From contig CAJWBH010000012.1 of the NCBI GenBank assembly GCA_913019975.1, positions 62,001 to 126,000 on the forward strand: a DNA stretch of 64,000 nt, in the 5' to 3' direction. Numbering within the stretch: the first letter of the stretch is position 1; each line of letters begins with the position of its first letter. A program made the position numbers and the translations under genes. Positions 8,750-18,230 of the stretch are shown piece after piece. The notes under the pieces were generated by a model. The model was given only the letters and a program-made list of their open reading frames with translations. It was not told where the DNA came from and ran no database searches. The DNA is from Thalassolituus maritimus. GTDB taxonomy: Bacteria > Pseudomonadota > Gammaproteobacteria > Pseudomonadales > Oceanobacteraceae.

Positions 8750-10015
8750 TCAGCTGATCCGGCAGCCCTCCAGAAACACCTGTGCGACTTTACCCGAGAC
8801 AGTTCGGTTCAGCAGTGGGTGGTTGTGGCCCCCGGAGGCAATTTCTGACGCTGTAAGTGTGTACTCGCCTCGCGGGTCGTACAGGACGGCATTAAAATCC
8901 GCTCCTTCCGTCAGGGATTGTGACAGCCCGAGAACATTGGCCGGTGTTAGCGACAGAGCGCGCACGAGCTGTTCGACTGTTAGCTCTTCACGGCTGACAA
9001 GCGTCATGGCTTGTGGCAGGAAAGCGTCGTATTGACTCATGCCCGGCTCAGCATCTGAAAATGGCGCTTTTTTAGCGGCAATTTCATGAGGACTATGGTT
9101 TGAGCTGATGGCCAGTTCACCACGCGCTACGGCCTGCACCAATGCCTCACGGTCACGTTCACTGCGTAACGGCGGCTGTACGTTGTAAAGACTGTCATAG
9201 CCGGTGACCGCTTCGTGGGTGTAGAGCAAATTGGCCAGCGGCGTGTCTGCGGTAACGCGTAAACCGTTTTCCAGCGCCTGCTGCAGCATACTGACACTGC
9301 GGCGGCAGGTAATCTGGCTGATATGAGCGCGTACGCCGGTCTGCTCTACCAGGAGAAGAATCTGCGCGAGGGCGATGGTTTCTGCCGTTTCTGGTATCCC
9401 CGGCAGGCCCATACGGGTCGCCACAGGGCCTTCATGCATGCAACCGCCACCGGACAGGCTGAGATCATTGGCATTCAGGAACAGGGGAATATCGTACGTT
9501 GCTGCGTATTCCATCAGGCGGCGCAGCACGTAACTGTTTTTGACCGGGCGGCGGGCGTTACTCATGGCAACCGCGCCAGCTTCTGACAATGTGTATATGC
9601 TGGCCAGTTGCTCGCCGGCAAGATCCTGTGTCATAGCGCCCAGTGGCAGTACGCGACTGAAACCGGCTTTGCTGGCTTTTTCCAGAATCAGTTTGACCAC
9701 CGCGGAGGTGTCCGCGACGGGTTTAGTATCCGGCAAGCTGCAGATATGAGTGAAGCCACCGCGGGCGGCCGCTTCTGTTTCGCTGGCAATGCTGCCTTTC
9801 TGGTTGTAACCAGGTTCTGGTATGTGACCGCCAAGATCAATCAGACCGGGCATTAACCACTGACCCGTGGCATCGATCGTGTGTTCAATTTCACCGGCAT
9901 CGGGTCTACGACCAAGTGTCGCAATGCGGCCATCAGCGACAAAGACATCGGTGATCTCATCTGTCTGGGTCTGAGGATTGATTACCCGCGCATTCGCAAT
10001 ATGCAGATATCTCAT
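8750..10015 (-). CDS. pyrC': Non-catalytic dihydroorotase-like protein (PyrC')
   Basis: A 421-residue amidohydrolase-fold protein. Active dihydroorotases have DLHVH and TDHAPH motifs. Here the first reads DLGGH (residues 60-64, first metal His replaced by Gly62) and the second reads SNHSPH (catalytic Asp replaced by Asn306). The enzyme should therefore be inactive. In Pseudomonas such a pseudo-dihydroorotase is needed to assemble active aspartate transcarbamoylase, and its gene follows pyrB. The start overlaps the pyrB stop by one base (TGATG), which supports obligate co-expression. A catalytic pyrC must lie elsewhere. Confidence 0.93.
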   Translation of the reverse strand: MRYLHIANARVINPQTQTDEITDVFVADGRIATLGRRPDAGEIEHTIDATGQWLMPGLIDLGGHIPEPGYNQKGSIASETEAAARGGFTHICSLPDTKPVADTSAVVKLILEKASKAGFSRVLPLGAMTQDLAGEQLASIYTLSEAGAVAMSNARRPVKNSYVLRRLMEYAATYDIPLFLNANDLSLSGGGCMHEGPVATRMGLPGIPETAETIALAQILLLVEQTGVRAHISQITCRRSVSMLQQALENGLRVTADTPLANLLYTHEAVTGYDSLYNVQPPLRSERDREALVQAVARGELAISSNHSPHEIAAKKAPFSDAEPGMSQYDAFLPQAMTLVSREELTVEQLVRALSLTPANVLGLSQSLTEGADFNAVLYDPRGEYTLTASEIASGGHNHPLLNRTVSGKVAQVFLEGCRIS

Positions 10016-11004
10016 CAGGCAGGCTCCTCACTGTTCACGGGTGTTTGCTGGCCACTCATGGCCATCGCCATCACGGCCATACGAACGGCAATGCCGTAGC
10101 TGACCTGATTCAGGATGACGGACTGGTTGCCGTCGGCGACGGCGGATTCAATTTCAACACCGCGGTTGATCGGGCCCGGGTGCATGACGATGGCATCCGG
10201 CTTGGCAAATGCCAGTTTTTCTTTCGTCAGGCCGTAGAGTTTGAAAAACTCACCTTCTGATGGCAGGAGTGCGTTCTGCATACGTTCTTTCTGCAAGCGC
10301 AGCATGATCACAACGTCGCAGTCGGCAAGGCCGGCTCTCATGTCGTAATAAGGAACAGCGCCCATGCTTTCGATATCCGACGGCAGAAGTGTTCCCGGAC
10401 CAATGACCCTGACCTCTGCAGCCCCTAATGTGCGCAGCGCATGAATCTGCGAGCGGGCAACCCGGGAGTGCAGAATATCACCGACGATGGCGACGATTTT
10501 GCCCTCGATATCGCCTTTGTGGCGGCGGATGGTGAGCATATCAAGCATGGCCTGAGTCGGGTGCGCGTGGCGGCCGTCACCGGCATTGATAATGGCGACG
10601 TTCGGCGTTACCTGTTCGGCAATAAAATGCGCAGCCCCTGAGTCGGAGTGACGAACGACGAACATGTCGCTGTACATAGCCTCGAGGTTCCAGAGGGTGT
10701 CCATCAAGGTTTCACCCTTAGAAGTCGCCGAGCGTGCGATATCCAGATTAAGGATATCGGCGGACAGACGTTTTGCTGCCAGTTCAAACGTTGAACGGGT
10801 CCGGGTACTGTTTTCGAAAAACAGATTCACCACGGTTTTACCGCGCAGCAATGGAACGGTTTTTACGGCACGTTCCTGCGTACTGATAAAGGAATCGGCG
10901 GTATCCAGTATTTCTGTGAGTAGCTCGCGGCTCAGGCCTTCGGTCGTCAGAAAGTGCTTCAGGCGTCCGTCTTCGGTGAGCTGGACTGTGTTGGGATCAG
11001 TCAT
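10015..11004 (-). CDS. pyrB: Aspartate carbamoyltransferase catalytic subunit
   Basis: Second committed step of pyrimidine synthesis: carbamoyl phosphate plus aspartate to carbamoyl aspartate. The 329 residues show the carbamoyl-phosphate loop [18 protein letters not shown] and the C-terminal [11 protein letters not shown]. The protein begins with a short extension, normal for the large Pseudomonas-type ATCase that forms a complex with PyrC'. It lies 13 bases after pyrR, so uracil-nucleotide control through PyrR is likely. Confidence 0.97.
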   Translation of the reverse strand: MTDPNTVQLTEDGRLKHFLTTEGLSRELLTEILDTADSFISTQERAVKTVPLLRGKTVVNLFFENSTRTRSTFELAAKRLSADILNLDIARSATSKGETLMDTLWNLEAMYSDMFVVRHSDSGAAHFIAEQVTPNVAIINAGDGRHAHPTQAMLDMLTIRRHKGDIEGKIVAIVGDILHSRVARSQIHALRTLGAAEVRVIGPGTLLPSDIESMGAVPYYDMRAGLADCDVVIMLRLQKERMQNALLPSEGEFFKLYGLTKEKLAFAKPDAIVMHPGPINRGVEIESAVADGNQSVILNQVSYGIAVRMAVMAMAMSGQQTPVNSEEPA

Positions 11005-11017
11005 GTGGTGTTCCTGT

Positions 11018-11515
11018 TCAGGCCAGAGTCAGAACTAAGGGGCGCGGGCCGGTCAGCTTGACCAGCTGGCCATCGTTTAATGCCAGAGTTGCTCCGCAGA
11101 GATCTGGCTGAATCGGTAATTCGCGTCGGCCAATATCCAGCAGGCATACCAGGGTAATACTGGCTGGGCGGCCATAATCAAAAAGCTCATTCATGGCTGC
11201 GCGTATGGTGCGGCCGCTCATAATGACGTCGTCGATGAGGATAATGTGTCGGTCTTCAATCGAATCCGGCAGCTCTGACCCCTGAACTTTCGGGTGCAGG
11301 CCGTGGCGGGTGAAGTCATCACGGTAGAAGCTGATATCGAGCGAGGCGACATCGTCGGTACATTTCAGCGTGTCGTTGAGTCGCTCGGCTACCCAGACAC
11401 CACCTGTTCGGATGCCAACCAGTAACGGGTCATCGAGTTGGCGTTCGGTTATTAGCTCAGTGAGCTGCTCTGCAAGGTCCTGAGTGATTTGTTCTATATC
11501 CGGCAGATTCATCAT
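11018..11515 (-). CDS. pyrR: Bifunctional pyr operon regulator / uracil phosphoribosyltransferase
   Basis: A phosphoribosyltransferase-fold protein of 165 residues. The PRPP loop is [18 protein letters not shown]. In Bacillus PyrR binds pyr mRNA and attenuates transcription; in Pseudomonas it regulates pyr genes by another route. The start overlaps the ruvX stop by 4 bases (ATGA) and pyrB follows directly. I see no PyrR-type attenuator in the 13-base pyrR-pyrB gap. Confidence 0.93.
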   Translation of the reverse strand: MMNLPDIEQITQDLAEQLTELITERQLDDPLLVGIRTGGVWVAERLNDTLKCTDDVASLDISFYRDDFTRHGLHPKVQGSELPDSIEDRHIILIDDVIMSGRTIRAAMNELFDYGRPASITLVCLLDIGRRELPIQPDLCGATLALNDGQLVKLTGPRPLVLTLA

Positions 11516-11970
11516 TGCTCTCCTGCTTTCGGGTGTTCTGACATCCAGCTTTCCAGAATCAGGCAGGCAGCGAGACCGTCTACCGAGTAATCACCGAAGT
11601 TCTGGTGTCCGGATTCTTCGATGACCATACCTTTTGCTTCGTAACTGGTCAGGCGCTCGTCCTGAGTGTACGAAGGACGATGGAAACGTCCTTCCAGACG
11701 ACGGGAAAATTTTGCCGCTCTTCGACTCATTTCTGAAGGGGTGCCGTCCATATTCAGTGGCAGGCCAGTGACAAAGGCGTCAGGTTGCCACTCATTAATG
11801 ATGCGTTCCAGTGCGTCCCAGTCGGGCACTCCGTCTTTCGCTTTGATGGGTTCGAGCGCATTGGCACTGTCGGTCAGGCGCTGGCCGATGGCGATGCCGA
11901 TGCGGCGCGTGCCGAAATCGAACCCCATGACGGAAGTAATGCGATCAGGAATCTGAGGAGAATCAGGCAT
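11512..11970 (-). CDS. ruvX: Putative Holliday junction resolvase RuvX/YqgF
   Basis: RNase H-like nuclease of 152 residues. In several bacteria the family processes the 5' end of pre-16S rRNA; it was first proposed as a junction resolvase. Motifs are MGFDFGTRRIGIAIG (metal Asp), GLPLNMDGT and DERLTSYEA. I start at the ATG at 11970, which overlaps the yqgE stop by 8 bases. The longer frame reading upstream is out-of-frame yqgE sequence. Confidence 0.93.
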   Translation of the reverse strand: MPDSPQIPDRITSVMGFDFGTRRIGIAIGQRLTDSANALEPIKAKDGVPDWDALERIINEWQPDAFVTGLPLNMDGTPSEMSRRAAKFSRRLEGRFHRPSYTQDERLTSYEAKGMVIEESGHQNFGDYSVDGLAACLILESWMSEHPKAGEQ

Positions 11971-12520
11971 GGCCCGACTCGTCACTGAGAAATTCGGCGC
12001 TGACGCCCAGCTTGCTGAGTGCGACGTCGTATAAGTCGCGCTGATCGAGACGGAACAGGAGGTCGGGGGTGGCTTCCAGGGTGAGCCAGGCATTCTCACG
12101 CAATTCTTCGTCTAACTGACCGGCACTCCATCCAGCATAACCAAGGCCAAGACTATAATTCTGCGGGCCCGTGCCTTGAGCAATCGCGCGCAGAATATCC
12201 TGCGACGAGGTCAGGTGCGTTCGTTCCGTGATGTTCATGGTAGCGCCCCAGTCACCGGTTTCTTCGTGCAGGATGAATCCTTGCTCCGGACTGACTGGTC
12301 CGCCCTGAAGAATGGTGGGTGCAATATGGCTGCGGCGATCAATGTCCAGCTGTTCACAGATGTCACTGAACTCAATGCTGGAGGGTTTGTTGAGCACAAG
12401 GCCCATGGCGCCGTCGGCGTTGTGTTCGCACAGGTAGGTCACCGTGCCACCAAACCAGGAGCCATCAAGCCCCGGCATGGCTATTAACAGGTGATTGCGG
12501 AGGCTGTTCAGTTCAAGCAT
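11963..12520 (-). CDS. yqgE: YqgE/AlgH family protein
   Basis: Protein of 185 residues with the family pattern LRNHLLIAMPGLDGSWFGGTVTYLCEHN (first part), GLVLNKP and LGYAGWSAGQLDEE. The role is uncertain; AlgH was first linked to alginate in Pseudomonas. The start overlaps the stop of the TonB-like gene by one base, and ruvX follows. This yqgE-ruvX order is widely conserved. Confidence 0.95.
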   Translation of the reverse strand: MLELNSLRNHLLIAMPGLDGSWFGGTVTYLCEHNADGAMGLVLNKPSSIEFSDICEQLDIDRRSHIAPTILQGGPVSPEQGFILHEETGDWGATMNITERTHLTSSQDILRAIAQGTGPQNYSLGLGYAGWSAGQLDEELRENAWLTLEATPDLLFRLDQRDLYDVALSKLGVSAEFLSDESGHA

Positions 12521-13398
12521 CAGTTTGACCCCGACAGGTAACGATCGCCGGTGAACTGCCAGGTACGGATGATTTCCAGTCGATCCATCTCGCGCCGCAT
12601 TTCGTTGGTGAAGGGGGCGAACGGAGCCGCAAGTCGCACAATGCGAGTGGCGGCCTCATCGAGCACTCTGCGGCCCGAAGACTCCAGCACTGCAAGCTCG
12701 TGAATACTGCCATCAGGATTGATGGATACCAAAATCCGCAAGCGGCAATTGTCGTAGCAGTTTTCAGCTTCCCGAGGGTAGTTGATTGCCCCCATTCGCT
12801 CGATTTTCTGACGCCACAGGTTTACGTAGTAAGCGTCAGCGGCTTTCATAGTCGAAGCTGCGGTCAAACGGTGAACCCGTGGCATACGTGCATAGAGCTG
12901 TCGCTCGGTATCCAGTTTTGCCTGCAGGCTGGCAATTTCCAGGCTGCGCTCCAGCAGAGTTTGCTGAGGGCCCTCAGGAATATCGGGTGTCGGGGCTTGC
13001 GGATCTTCTATCTGCTGCTGTTGCTTGGTGGGACTGCGTGTTGTTGATACCACCTGAGTGTGCTGGCTGTCCTGAGTGCGCGGTGCTGTTGGCATCTGCT
13101 CTTCACGAACATTTTCGCGGATATCGTTGGCGTGGAAATCGGCCTCGACATCCGTGGTCTGCATCTCAGCTTCGTCCAGGGTGCCGCTGCCCTGCTGATT
13201 TTCCTGGGCCAGAAAGTCGGCATCCTCTGGGGCTTCTTCACTGCGGTAGCCCGCGAGTGTTACGTCCAGCGTGGAGCTGAAAGCCGGACTTTCTTCGGCA
13301 CTGAAGCTGATGCCCAGTACAAGCATGGCATGCACCATGAGCGCGACAAATATCGCGAACATCATGCGGTCGTTGCTTGATACGGTCTGGGCACTCAT
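12520..13398 (-). CDS. TonB-family energy transducer-like protein
   Basis: Protein of 292 residues. The N-terminal membrane anchor (residues 11-33, MMFAIFVALMVHAMLVLGI) is followed by an acidic and Pro/Gln-rich linker (35-150), a helical segment, and a C-terminal TonB-like domain (about 205-290) with INYPREAENCYDNCRLRI and VLESSGRRVLDEAATRIV. It corresponds by position to PA0406 of P. aeruginosa, a TonB homologue reported to affect twitching and pilus assembly. Adjacency to the pil-chp cluster fits that. No exbB/exbD are nearby. Confidence 0.85.
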   Translation of the reverse strand: MSAQTVSSNDRMMFAIFVALMVHAMLVLGISFSAEESPAFSSTLDVTLAGYRSEEAPEDADFLAQENQQGSGTLDEAEMQTTDVEADFHANDIRENVREEQMPTAPRTQDSQHTQVVSTTRSPTKQQQQIEDPQAPTPDIPEGPQQTLLERSLEIASLQAKLDTERQLYARMPRVHRLTAASTMKAADAYYVNLWRQKIERMGAINYPREAENCYDNCRLRILVSINPDGSIHELAVLESSGRRVLDEAATRIVRLAAPFAPFTNEMRREMDRLEIIRTWQFTGDRYLSGSN

Positions 13399-13445
13399 GG
13401 TCTGTCAGGGTCTCCGTCTTTGTGCGCGCAAGTCTGCTCTCACCT

Positions 13446-14411
13446 TCAGGAATTGTCCACACTGGAACGGCGGATTTCCAGTAGTGTATCGATCAGTTGT
13501 CCGGCGACGTCGATGCCGCTGTCGCGCGAAATTTCGCGAACACAGGTGGGGCTGGTGACGTTAATTTCTGTTAAGCAGCTACCAATGACGTCGAGGCCAA
13601 CAAAATATAAGCCGCGTTTTTTAAGCTCTGGGCCAATGATGCTGGCAATGCGACGATCATCCTCCGAGAGCTCCTGTGTCACACCGCGGCCACCGGCAGC
13701 CAGATTGCCACGGGTTTCACCTTGGGCAGGAATACGGGCGAGGCTGTAGGGAACCGGCTCGCCGTTAATCATCAGGATGCGCTTGTCTCCTGAGGTGATT
13801 TCAGGGATGAATTTCTGCGCCATAATCTGTTGGGTGCCGTGAGCGGTCAGCGTTTCAATAATTACGCTAACGTTGGGGTCATCTTTTTTCAGGCGGAAAA
13901 TAGAAGAGCCGCCCATGCCATCGAGAGGCTTGAATATGACGTCTTCATGTTCTTTGTGGAATGCTTTAAGCAGGTCTGCGCGGCGCGCAACAATAGTTGG
14001 CGACATCAACTCAGGGAAGGCTGTCGCAAATACTTTCTCGTTGCAGTCCCGCAGGCTCTGAGGGCGGTTGGCGACTAATACGCCTTCTTCTTCTGCGCGC
14101 TCCAGAATATAGGTACTGTAGATGAACTCGCTATCAAAGGGCGGGTCTTTGCGCATGATAATGATGTCGAGCTCGGCCAGTGGGCGATCCTCGAACTCGC
14201 CAAGGTCGGCCCACTGCTCTGGATTCATTGCTACCTTCAACGATGCCATACGACCGTAGGAACGGCCTTTCTGTATGGAGAGGTCAGCCTGCTCCATATA
14301 CCAGAGTTCGCAGCCGCGCTCCTGTGCTGCATTTAGTAACGCAAGTGAAGTGTCTTTCTTGAAGTGGATCTCCTGAATGGGATCCATGATTACGCCAAGT
14401 CTGATAGTCAT
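13446..14411 (-). CDS. gshB: Glutathione synthetase
   Basis: ATP-grasp ligase joining gamma-glutamylcysteine to glycine. Length 321 residues is standard. Visible features are the N-terminal GVIMDPIQEIHFKKDTSLA, the ATP site (DVIFKPLDGMGGSSIF) and the C-terminal GLDVIGSCLTEINVTSPTC. It is the first gene of the minus-strand run leading to the pyrimidine genes. Confidence 0.96.
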   Translation of the reverse strand: MTIRLGVIMDPIQEIHFKKDTSLALLNAAQERGCELWYMEQADLSIQKGRSYGRMASLKVAMNPEQWADLGEFEDRPLAELDIIIMRKDPPFDSEFIYSTYILERAEEEGVLVANRPQSLRDCNEKVFATAFPELMSPTIVARRADLLKAFHKEHEDVIFKPLDGMGGSSIFRLKKDDPNVSVIIETLTAHGTQQIMAQKFIPEITSGDKRILMINGEPVPYSLARIPAQGETRGNLAAGGRGVTQELSEDDRRIASIIGPELKKRGLYFVGLDVIGSCLTEINVTSPTCVREISRDSGIDVAGQLIDTLLEIRRSSVDNS

Positions 14412-14746
14412 TGCGTCTCCGCTGCGTGGTCAGCCGCCATTCTGGCGGGAATAATTAATCGTCCGATTGTAACGTATCCTATTTGGCTTTTTCAGCGTTT
14501 TGTCTGACCTTTGTCAGCGACAGTCTGTTGCATCAGGCAGGGTTCCCGGTATGCTCTCTAGCCTGTCCGGGCGGAGTGTGATACAAAAGCGAAGCGTCCC
14601 GGTGGCCCCGGGGAAACGACTGATTTTCTGTATTCTTTCTATAGGACAGTCGGGGGCTCTTGCCGGTCTGAGGGTTGAGTCACAGAACTCTCTGGCCAAT
14701 CAGAGTAAAACAACAACAGATAATTGGATGGTGAAAGGCCTGTCGT
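14412..14746. other. Divergent intergenic region between gshB and pilG
   Basis: 335 bases without a gene. A possible plus-strand promoter for the pil-chp operon is TTGCAT at 14528-14533 with TATGCT at 14550-14555 and a 16-base spacer. It would give a leader of about 185 bases. I see no clear CRP/Vfr site and no terminator-type hairpin. A GAAAGG ribosome site precedes the pilG ATG. Confidence 0.4.
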
Positions 14747-15127
14747 ATGGACGATAATTTTCAAGATGTAAAGGTCATGGTGATTGACGACAGTAAGACG
14801 ATTCGTCGTACTGCCGAAACCCTGCTTAAGAAAGTTGGTTGTGAAGTGATCACTGCCACAGACGGTTTCGATGCCCTGGCTAAAATCGCCGATACCGACC
14901 CGGATATTATTTTCGTCGATATCATGATGCCGCGCCTGGACGGATATCAGACCTGTGCCCTGATTAAAAATAATTCCAAGTTTAAGTCTACCCCGGTCAT
15001 CATGTTGTCGAGCAAAGACGGCCTGTTTGATAAAGCCAAAGGTCGCATCGTCGGGTCTGATGAATACCTGACCAAACCATTCAGTAAAGAAGAGCTGCTC
15101 GGTTCTATCCGTCAGCACGCGAAATAA
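14747..15127 (+). CDS. pilG: Twitching motility response regulator PilG
   Basis: A single receiver domain of 126 residues with Asp58 as phospho-acceptor (FVDIMMPRLDG), the acid pair in VIDDSK and the Lys in LTKPFSKEEL. The near-verbatim match to Pseudomonas PilG (VMVIDDSKTIRRTAETLLKK) and its place at the head of the cluster make the call firm. In P. aeruginosa PilG promotes pilus extension and raises cAMP. First gene of pilGHIJK-chpABC. Confidence 0.97.
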   Translation: MDDNFQDVKVMVIDDSKTIRRTAETLLKKVGCEVITATDGFDALAKIADTDPDIIFVDIMMPRLDGYQTCALIKNNSKFKSTPVIMLSSKDGLFDKAKGRIVGSDEYLTKPFSKEELLGSIRQHAK

Positions 15128-15143
15128 GTAAGGGGTAAGTAGC

Positions 15144-15518
15144 ATGGCACGCATTCTTGTGGTGGATGACTCACCAACGGAAACCGAGGCTTTCCGGGCG
15201 GTGCTCGAGAAAAACGGCCACGAAGTGTTGAATGCAGAAAACGGAGCTGATGGTGTCGCTGTTGCTCGTCAGGAGCTTCCGGATCTCGTTTTGATGGATA
15301 TTGTCATGCCTGGCCTGAACGGCTTTCAGGCAACTCGTCAATTAACCAGAAGCCCTGAAACCAAGAATATTCCTGTTGTGATTGTGACTACCAAAGATCA
15401 GGAAACTGATCGGGTCTGGGGGAAACGTCAGGGGGCTTCAGGTTATCTGGTTAAGCCCGTTTCTGAAAGCCGCCTGCTATCAGAGATCAACGCTTTGATC
15501 GGCTCAGAAGAAGGCTGA
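15144..15518 (+). CDS. pilH: Twitching motility response regulator PilH
   Basis: A second stand-alone receiver of 124 residues. Phospho-acceptor is Asp52 (LVLMDIVMPGLNGF) and the conserved Lys is in LVKPVSESRL. It lies 16 bases after pilG. In P. aeruginosa PilH opposes PilG, probably as a phosphate sink or through the retraction motor. Confidence 0.96.
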   Translation: MARILVVDDSPTETEAFRAVLEKNGHEVLNAENGADGVAVARQELPDLVLMDIVMPGLNGFQATRQLTRSPETKNIPVVIVTTKDQETDRVWGKRQGASGYLVKPVSESRLLSEINALIGSEEG

Positions 15519-15522
15519 AGCC

Positions 15523-16047
15523 ATGACACCATTTGCTCTGCTCACCGAGATGGAAAATCGCAGCCGACGCTTCGCGTCGCCACTGCCACAGCAGGTTGAA
15601 ACCGTTTCGACCTGGCGCGGAATCGGATTTCTGCTGGGTAACGAGCAATACGTCGCCAACATGGCCGACGTAGTGGAAATTCTGCAGATGCCAAAAGTAA
15701 CCCGGGTGCCCGGTGTGAAAAACTGGGTGCTTGGTATTGCCAACGTCCGTGGGCGCATGGTGTCTGTAATGGATCTTAATGGCCTGCTCGGTCAGCCATC
15801 ACGTGGTAACTGGCGTAGTCAGCGCGTGCTGGTGATTGAGCAGGATGAATACCTTACCGGCCTGCTCGTAGATGCAGTGCTTGGTATGCAGAGTTTTCCG
15901 GTAGACCGGGAGGTACCTGTCCCTCAGGTGCCTGAAGCGCTCGCACCCTTTGTTGCGAAAGCTTTTGAACGCGATGGCAGGAATTGGCCAGTCATGGAAT
16001 TTGGTGAGCTGTTGAGGTCACCTGAGTTTATGAATATCGCCGTATAA
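15523..16047 (+). CDS. pilI: CheW-like adaptor PilI
   Basis: CheW-domain protein of 174 residues that couples the receptor PilJ to the kinase ChpA. Residues 25-165 form the CheW fold: GIGFLLGNEQYVANMADVVEIL, then VPGVKNWVLGIANVRGRMVSVMDL. The ATG lies 4 bases after the pilH stop. Confidence 0.95.
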   Translation: MTPFALLTEMENRSRRFASPLPQQVETVSTWRGIGFLLGNEQYVANMADVVEILQMPKVTRVPGVKNWVLGIANVRGRMVSVMDLNGLLGQPSRGNWRSQRVLVIEQDEYLTGLLVDAVLGMQSFPVDREVPVPQVPEALAPFVAKAFERDGRNWPVMEFGELLRSPEFMNIAV

Positions 16048-16123
16048 ACACGGAACGGAAAATAATAACAATTTACTGGCCCGACGGGTCGGATCAGCAT
16101 GCAGCGAGTTTGGAGAGGACGGC

Positions 16124-18205
16124 ATGAGTGGAAACACAGTAAATCAGGGGAAAAAGAGTAACTTCAGTGCCATTGTACTGATGTTCGTTTTCCTGATCGG
16201 TTTCATTGGTATCACCATTGGGGTCAATATTTTGGCCACAAAGGATGAGCAGTATCTTGAGCACTCGGGCGAGCTGCGGGTTCTGTCTCAGGAGTTGGCG
16301 AAGAACGCGGTAGAGGCTGCTGGTGGTAAACCAGATGCATTTACCCAGCTGCGCCAGGCGCGCGATAACTTTGATAAGCGTTGGGGATATCTTGTCGCCG
16401 GTGATGATTCGAAGAGTCTGCCCCCTTCAGAAGATGCCTCGCAGTCGGGTGTTCAGGAAACCTGGAACAGTGTTCGTGAAGATGCTGACCAGATTATCCG
16501 CTCTGAGCAGATCGTACTTTCGGTTCACGAAGTAGCCGAGCTTCTATCTGAAACCATTCCTCAGTTGCAGGTTGAGTACGATGAGATCGTAGACATCCTG
16601 CTTGAAAGCGGCGCACCTGCCGATCAGGTTGCGGTTGCTCAGCGTCAGTCCTGGCTTGCAGAACGTATTGTACGCTCGGTAAACAAAGTACTGGCGGGTG
16701 GTGATGATGCCGTTATGGCCGCCGATGCTTTTGGTCGTGACGCCTCGCTGTTTGGTCGGGTACTGAACGGTATGATTCAGGGCAACATCGCCATGAACAT
16801 TTCTCAGGTAACGAACGAAGAAGCAGTTTATGCACTGGCTGAAGTTGCTGAGCTGTTTGAATTCGTATCTGGTTCGGTGGACGAAATTCTGGAAACCTCT
16901 CCTGAACTCTTCCAGGTTCGTGAAGCCTCCGACAATATTTTCCAGAACTCTCGTGTTCTGCTTGAGCAGACATCGGTTCTGACCAATGAAATTCAGAACA
17001 ATGCCGAAGAGCGGAACATGATTCAGCTTGGTGGTTATGTTCTTGCGTTTATTGCTCTCTTGTTTGCCTATATTTACTTCCGTACCGAGTCAAAGAGTGC
17101 TCGTGAGCGTGAGGAAGAAGCCCAGCTGCGGGAGCAGGATACCCGTCAGACTAACGAACAGAACCAGGTTGCGATTCTGCGTCTTCTTGACGAAATTGCT
17201 GACCTCGCAGACGGTGACCTGACAGCATCAGCGACGGTAACCGAAGACTTTACCGGTGCAATCGCCGACGCGATTAACTTCGCGATCGACCAGATGCGCG
17301 TACTGGTATCCTCGATTAATGATACTGCGGTACAGGTATCGTCGGCGGCTCAGGAAACTCAGGCGACGGCAATGCACCTCGCTGAAGCATCTGAACACCA
17401 GGCTCAGGAAATTGCCGGTGCGTCGGCAGCGATCAACGAAATGGCGGTGTCGATTGACCAGGTATCCGCCAACGCCTCTGAATCATCTGCGGTTGCGGAG
17501 CGGTCGGTTGCGATCGCGAACAAAGGCTCTGAGGTTGTACAGTCAACCATCAGTGGCATGGATAATATCCGTGAGCAGATTCAGGAAACATCTAAGCGTA
17601 TTAAACGTCTGGGTGAATCCTCGCAGGAGATTGGTGACATCATCTCCCTGATTACCGACATTGCTGACCAGACCAATATTCTGTCTCTGAACGCGGCGAT
17701 TCAGGCATCGATGGCGGGTGACGCCGGTCGGGGCTTCGCGGTTGTTGCTGACGAAGTACAGCGTCTGGCAGAACGTTCTGCCGCGGCGACCAAGCAGATT
17801 GAAGCGCTGGTTAAAACGATTCAGAACGACACCAACGAAGCAGTTATCTCGATGGAGCAGACGACCACCGAGGTGGTACGTGGTGCTCGTCTGGCACAGG
17901 ATGCGGGTGTGGCGCTGGAAGAAATTGAAAGCGTATCGAATAACCTGGCAGAACTGATTCAGAACATCTCCAACGCGGCACGTCAGCAGGCGTCGTCTGC
18001 GGGTCATATTTCCAATACGATGAACGTCATTCAGGAAATTACGTCGCAGACTTCTGCGGGTACCACCGCGACTGCGAAGTCGATTGGTAATCTGGCGGAA
18101 ATGGCGAATATGCTGCGTGAATCTGTGGCCGGCTTTAAGCTGCCAGAGACAGTGACTGACGCAGAATTTCATGAAGAAACCGAAGAAGAGCAGAGCACTC
18201 TCTGA
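16124..18205 (+). CDS. pilJ: Type IV pilus methyl-accepting chemoreceptor PilJ
   Basis: Chemoreceptor of 693 residues, preceded by a GGAGAGG ribosome site. TM1 is at about residues 12-34 and TM2 at about 305-327. Between them is a long helical periplasmic region of the duplicated PilJ type. A HAMP-like segment follows TM2, and then the cytoplasmic signalling hairpin with the PilJ-type tip NILSLNAAIQASMAGDAGRG. In P. aeruginosa PilJ senses pilus retraction on surfaces. There is no C-terminal CheR-binding pentapeptide; the tail is acidic (HEETEEEQSTL). Confidence 0.96.
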   Translation: MSGNTVNQGKKSNFSAIVLMFVFLIGFIGITIGVNILATKDEQYLEHSGELRVLSQELAKNAVEAAGGKPDAFTQLRQARDNFDKRWGYLVAGDDSKSLPPSEDASQSGVQETWNSVREDADQIIRSEQIVLSVHEVAELLSETIPQLQVEYDEIVDILLESGAPADQVAVAQRQSWLAERIVRSVNKVLAGGDDAVMAADAFGRDASLFGRVLNGMIQGNIAMNISQVTNEEAVYALAEVAELFEFVSGSVDEILETSPELFQVREASDNIFQNSRVLLEQTSVLTNEIQNNAEERNMIQLGGYVLAFIALLFAYIYFRTESKSAREREEEAQLREQDTRQTNEQNQVAILRLLDEIADLADGDLTASATVTEDFTGAIADAINFAIDQMRVLVSSINDTAVQVSSAAQETQATAMHLAEASEHQAQEIAGASAAINEMAVSIDQVSANASESSAVAERSVAIANKGSEVVQSTISGMDNIREQIQETSKRIKRLGESSQEIGDIISLITDIADQTNILSLNAAIQASMAGDAGRGFAVVADEVQRLAERSAAATKQIEALVKTIQNDTNEAVISMEQTTTEVVRGARLAQDAGVALEEIESVSNNLAELIQNISNAARQQASSAGHISNTMNVIQEITSQTSAGTTATAKSIGNLAEMANMLRESVAGFKLPETVTDAEFHEETEEEQSTL

Positions 18206-18230
18206 GGGCTCTGACGCAACGGTCTGATAC

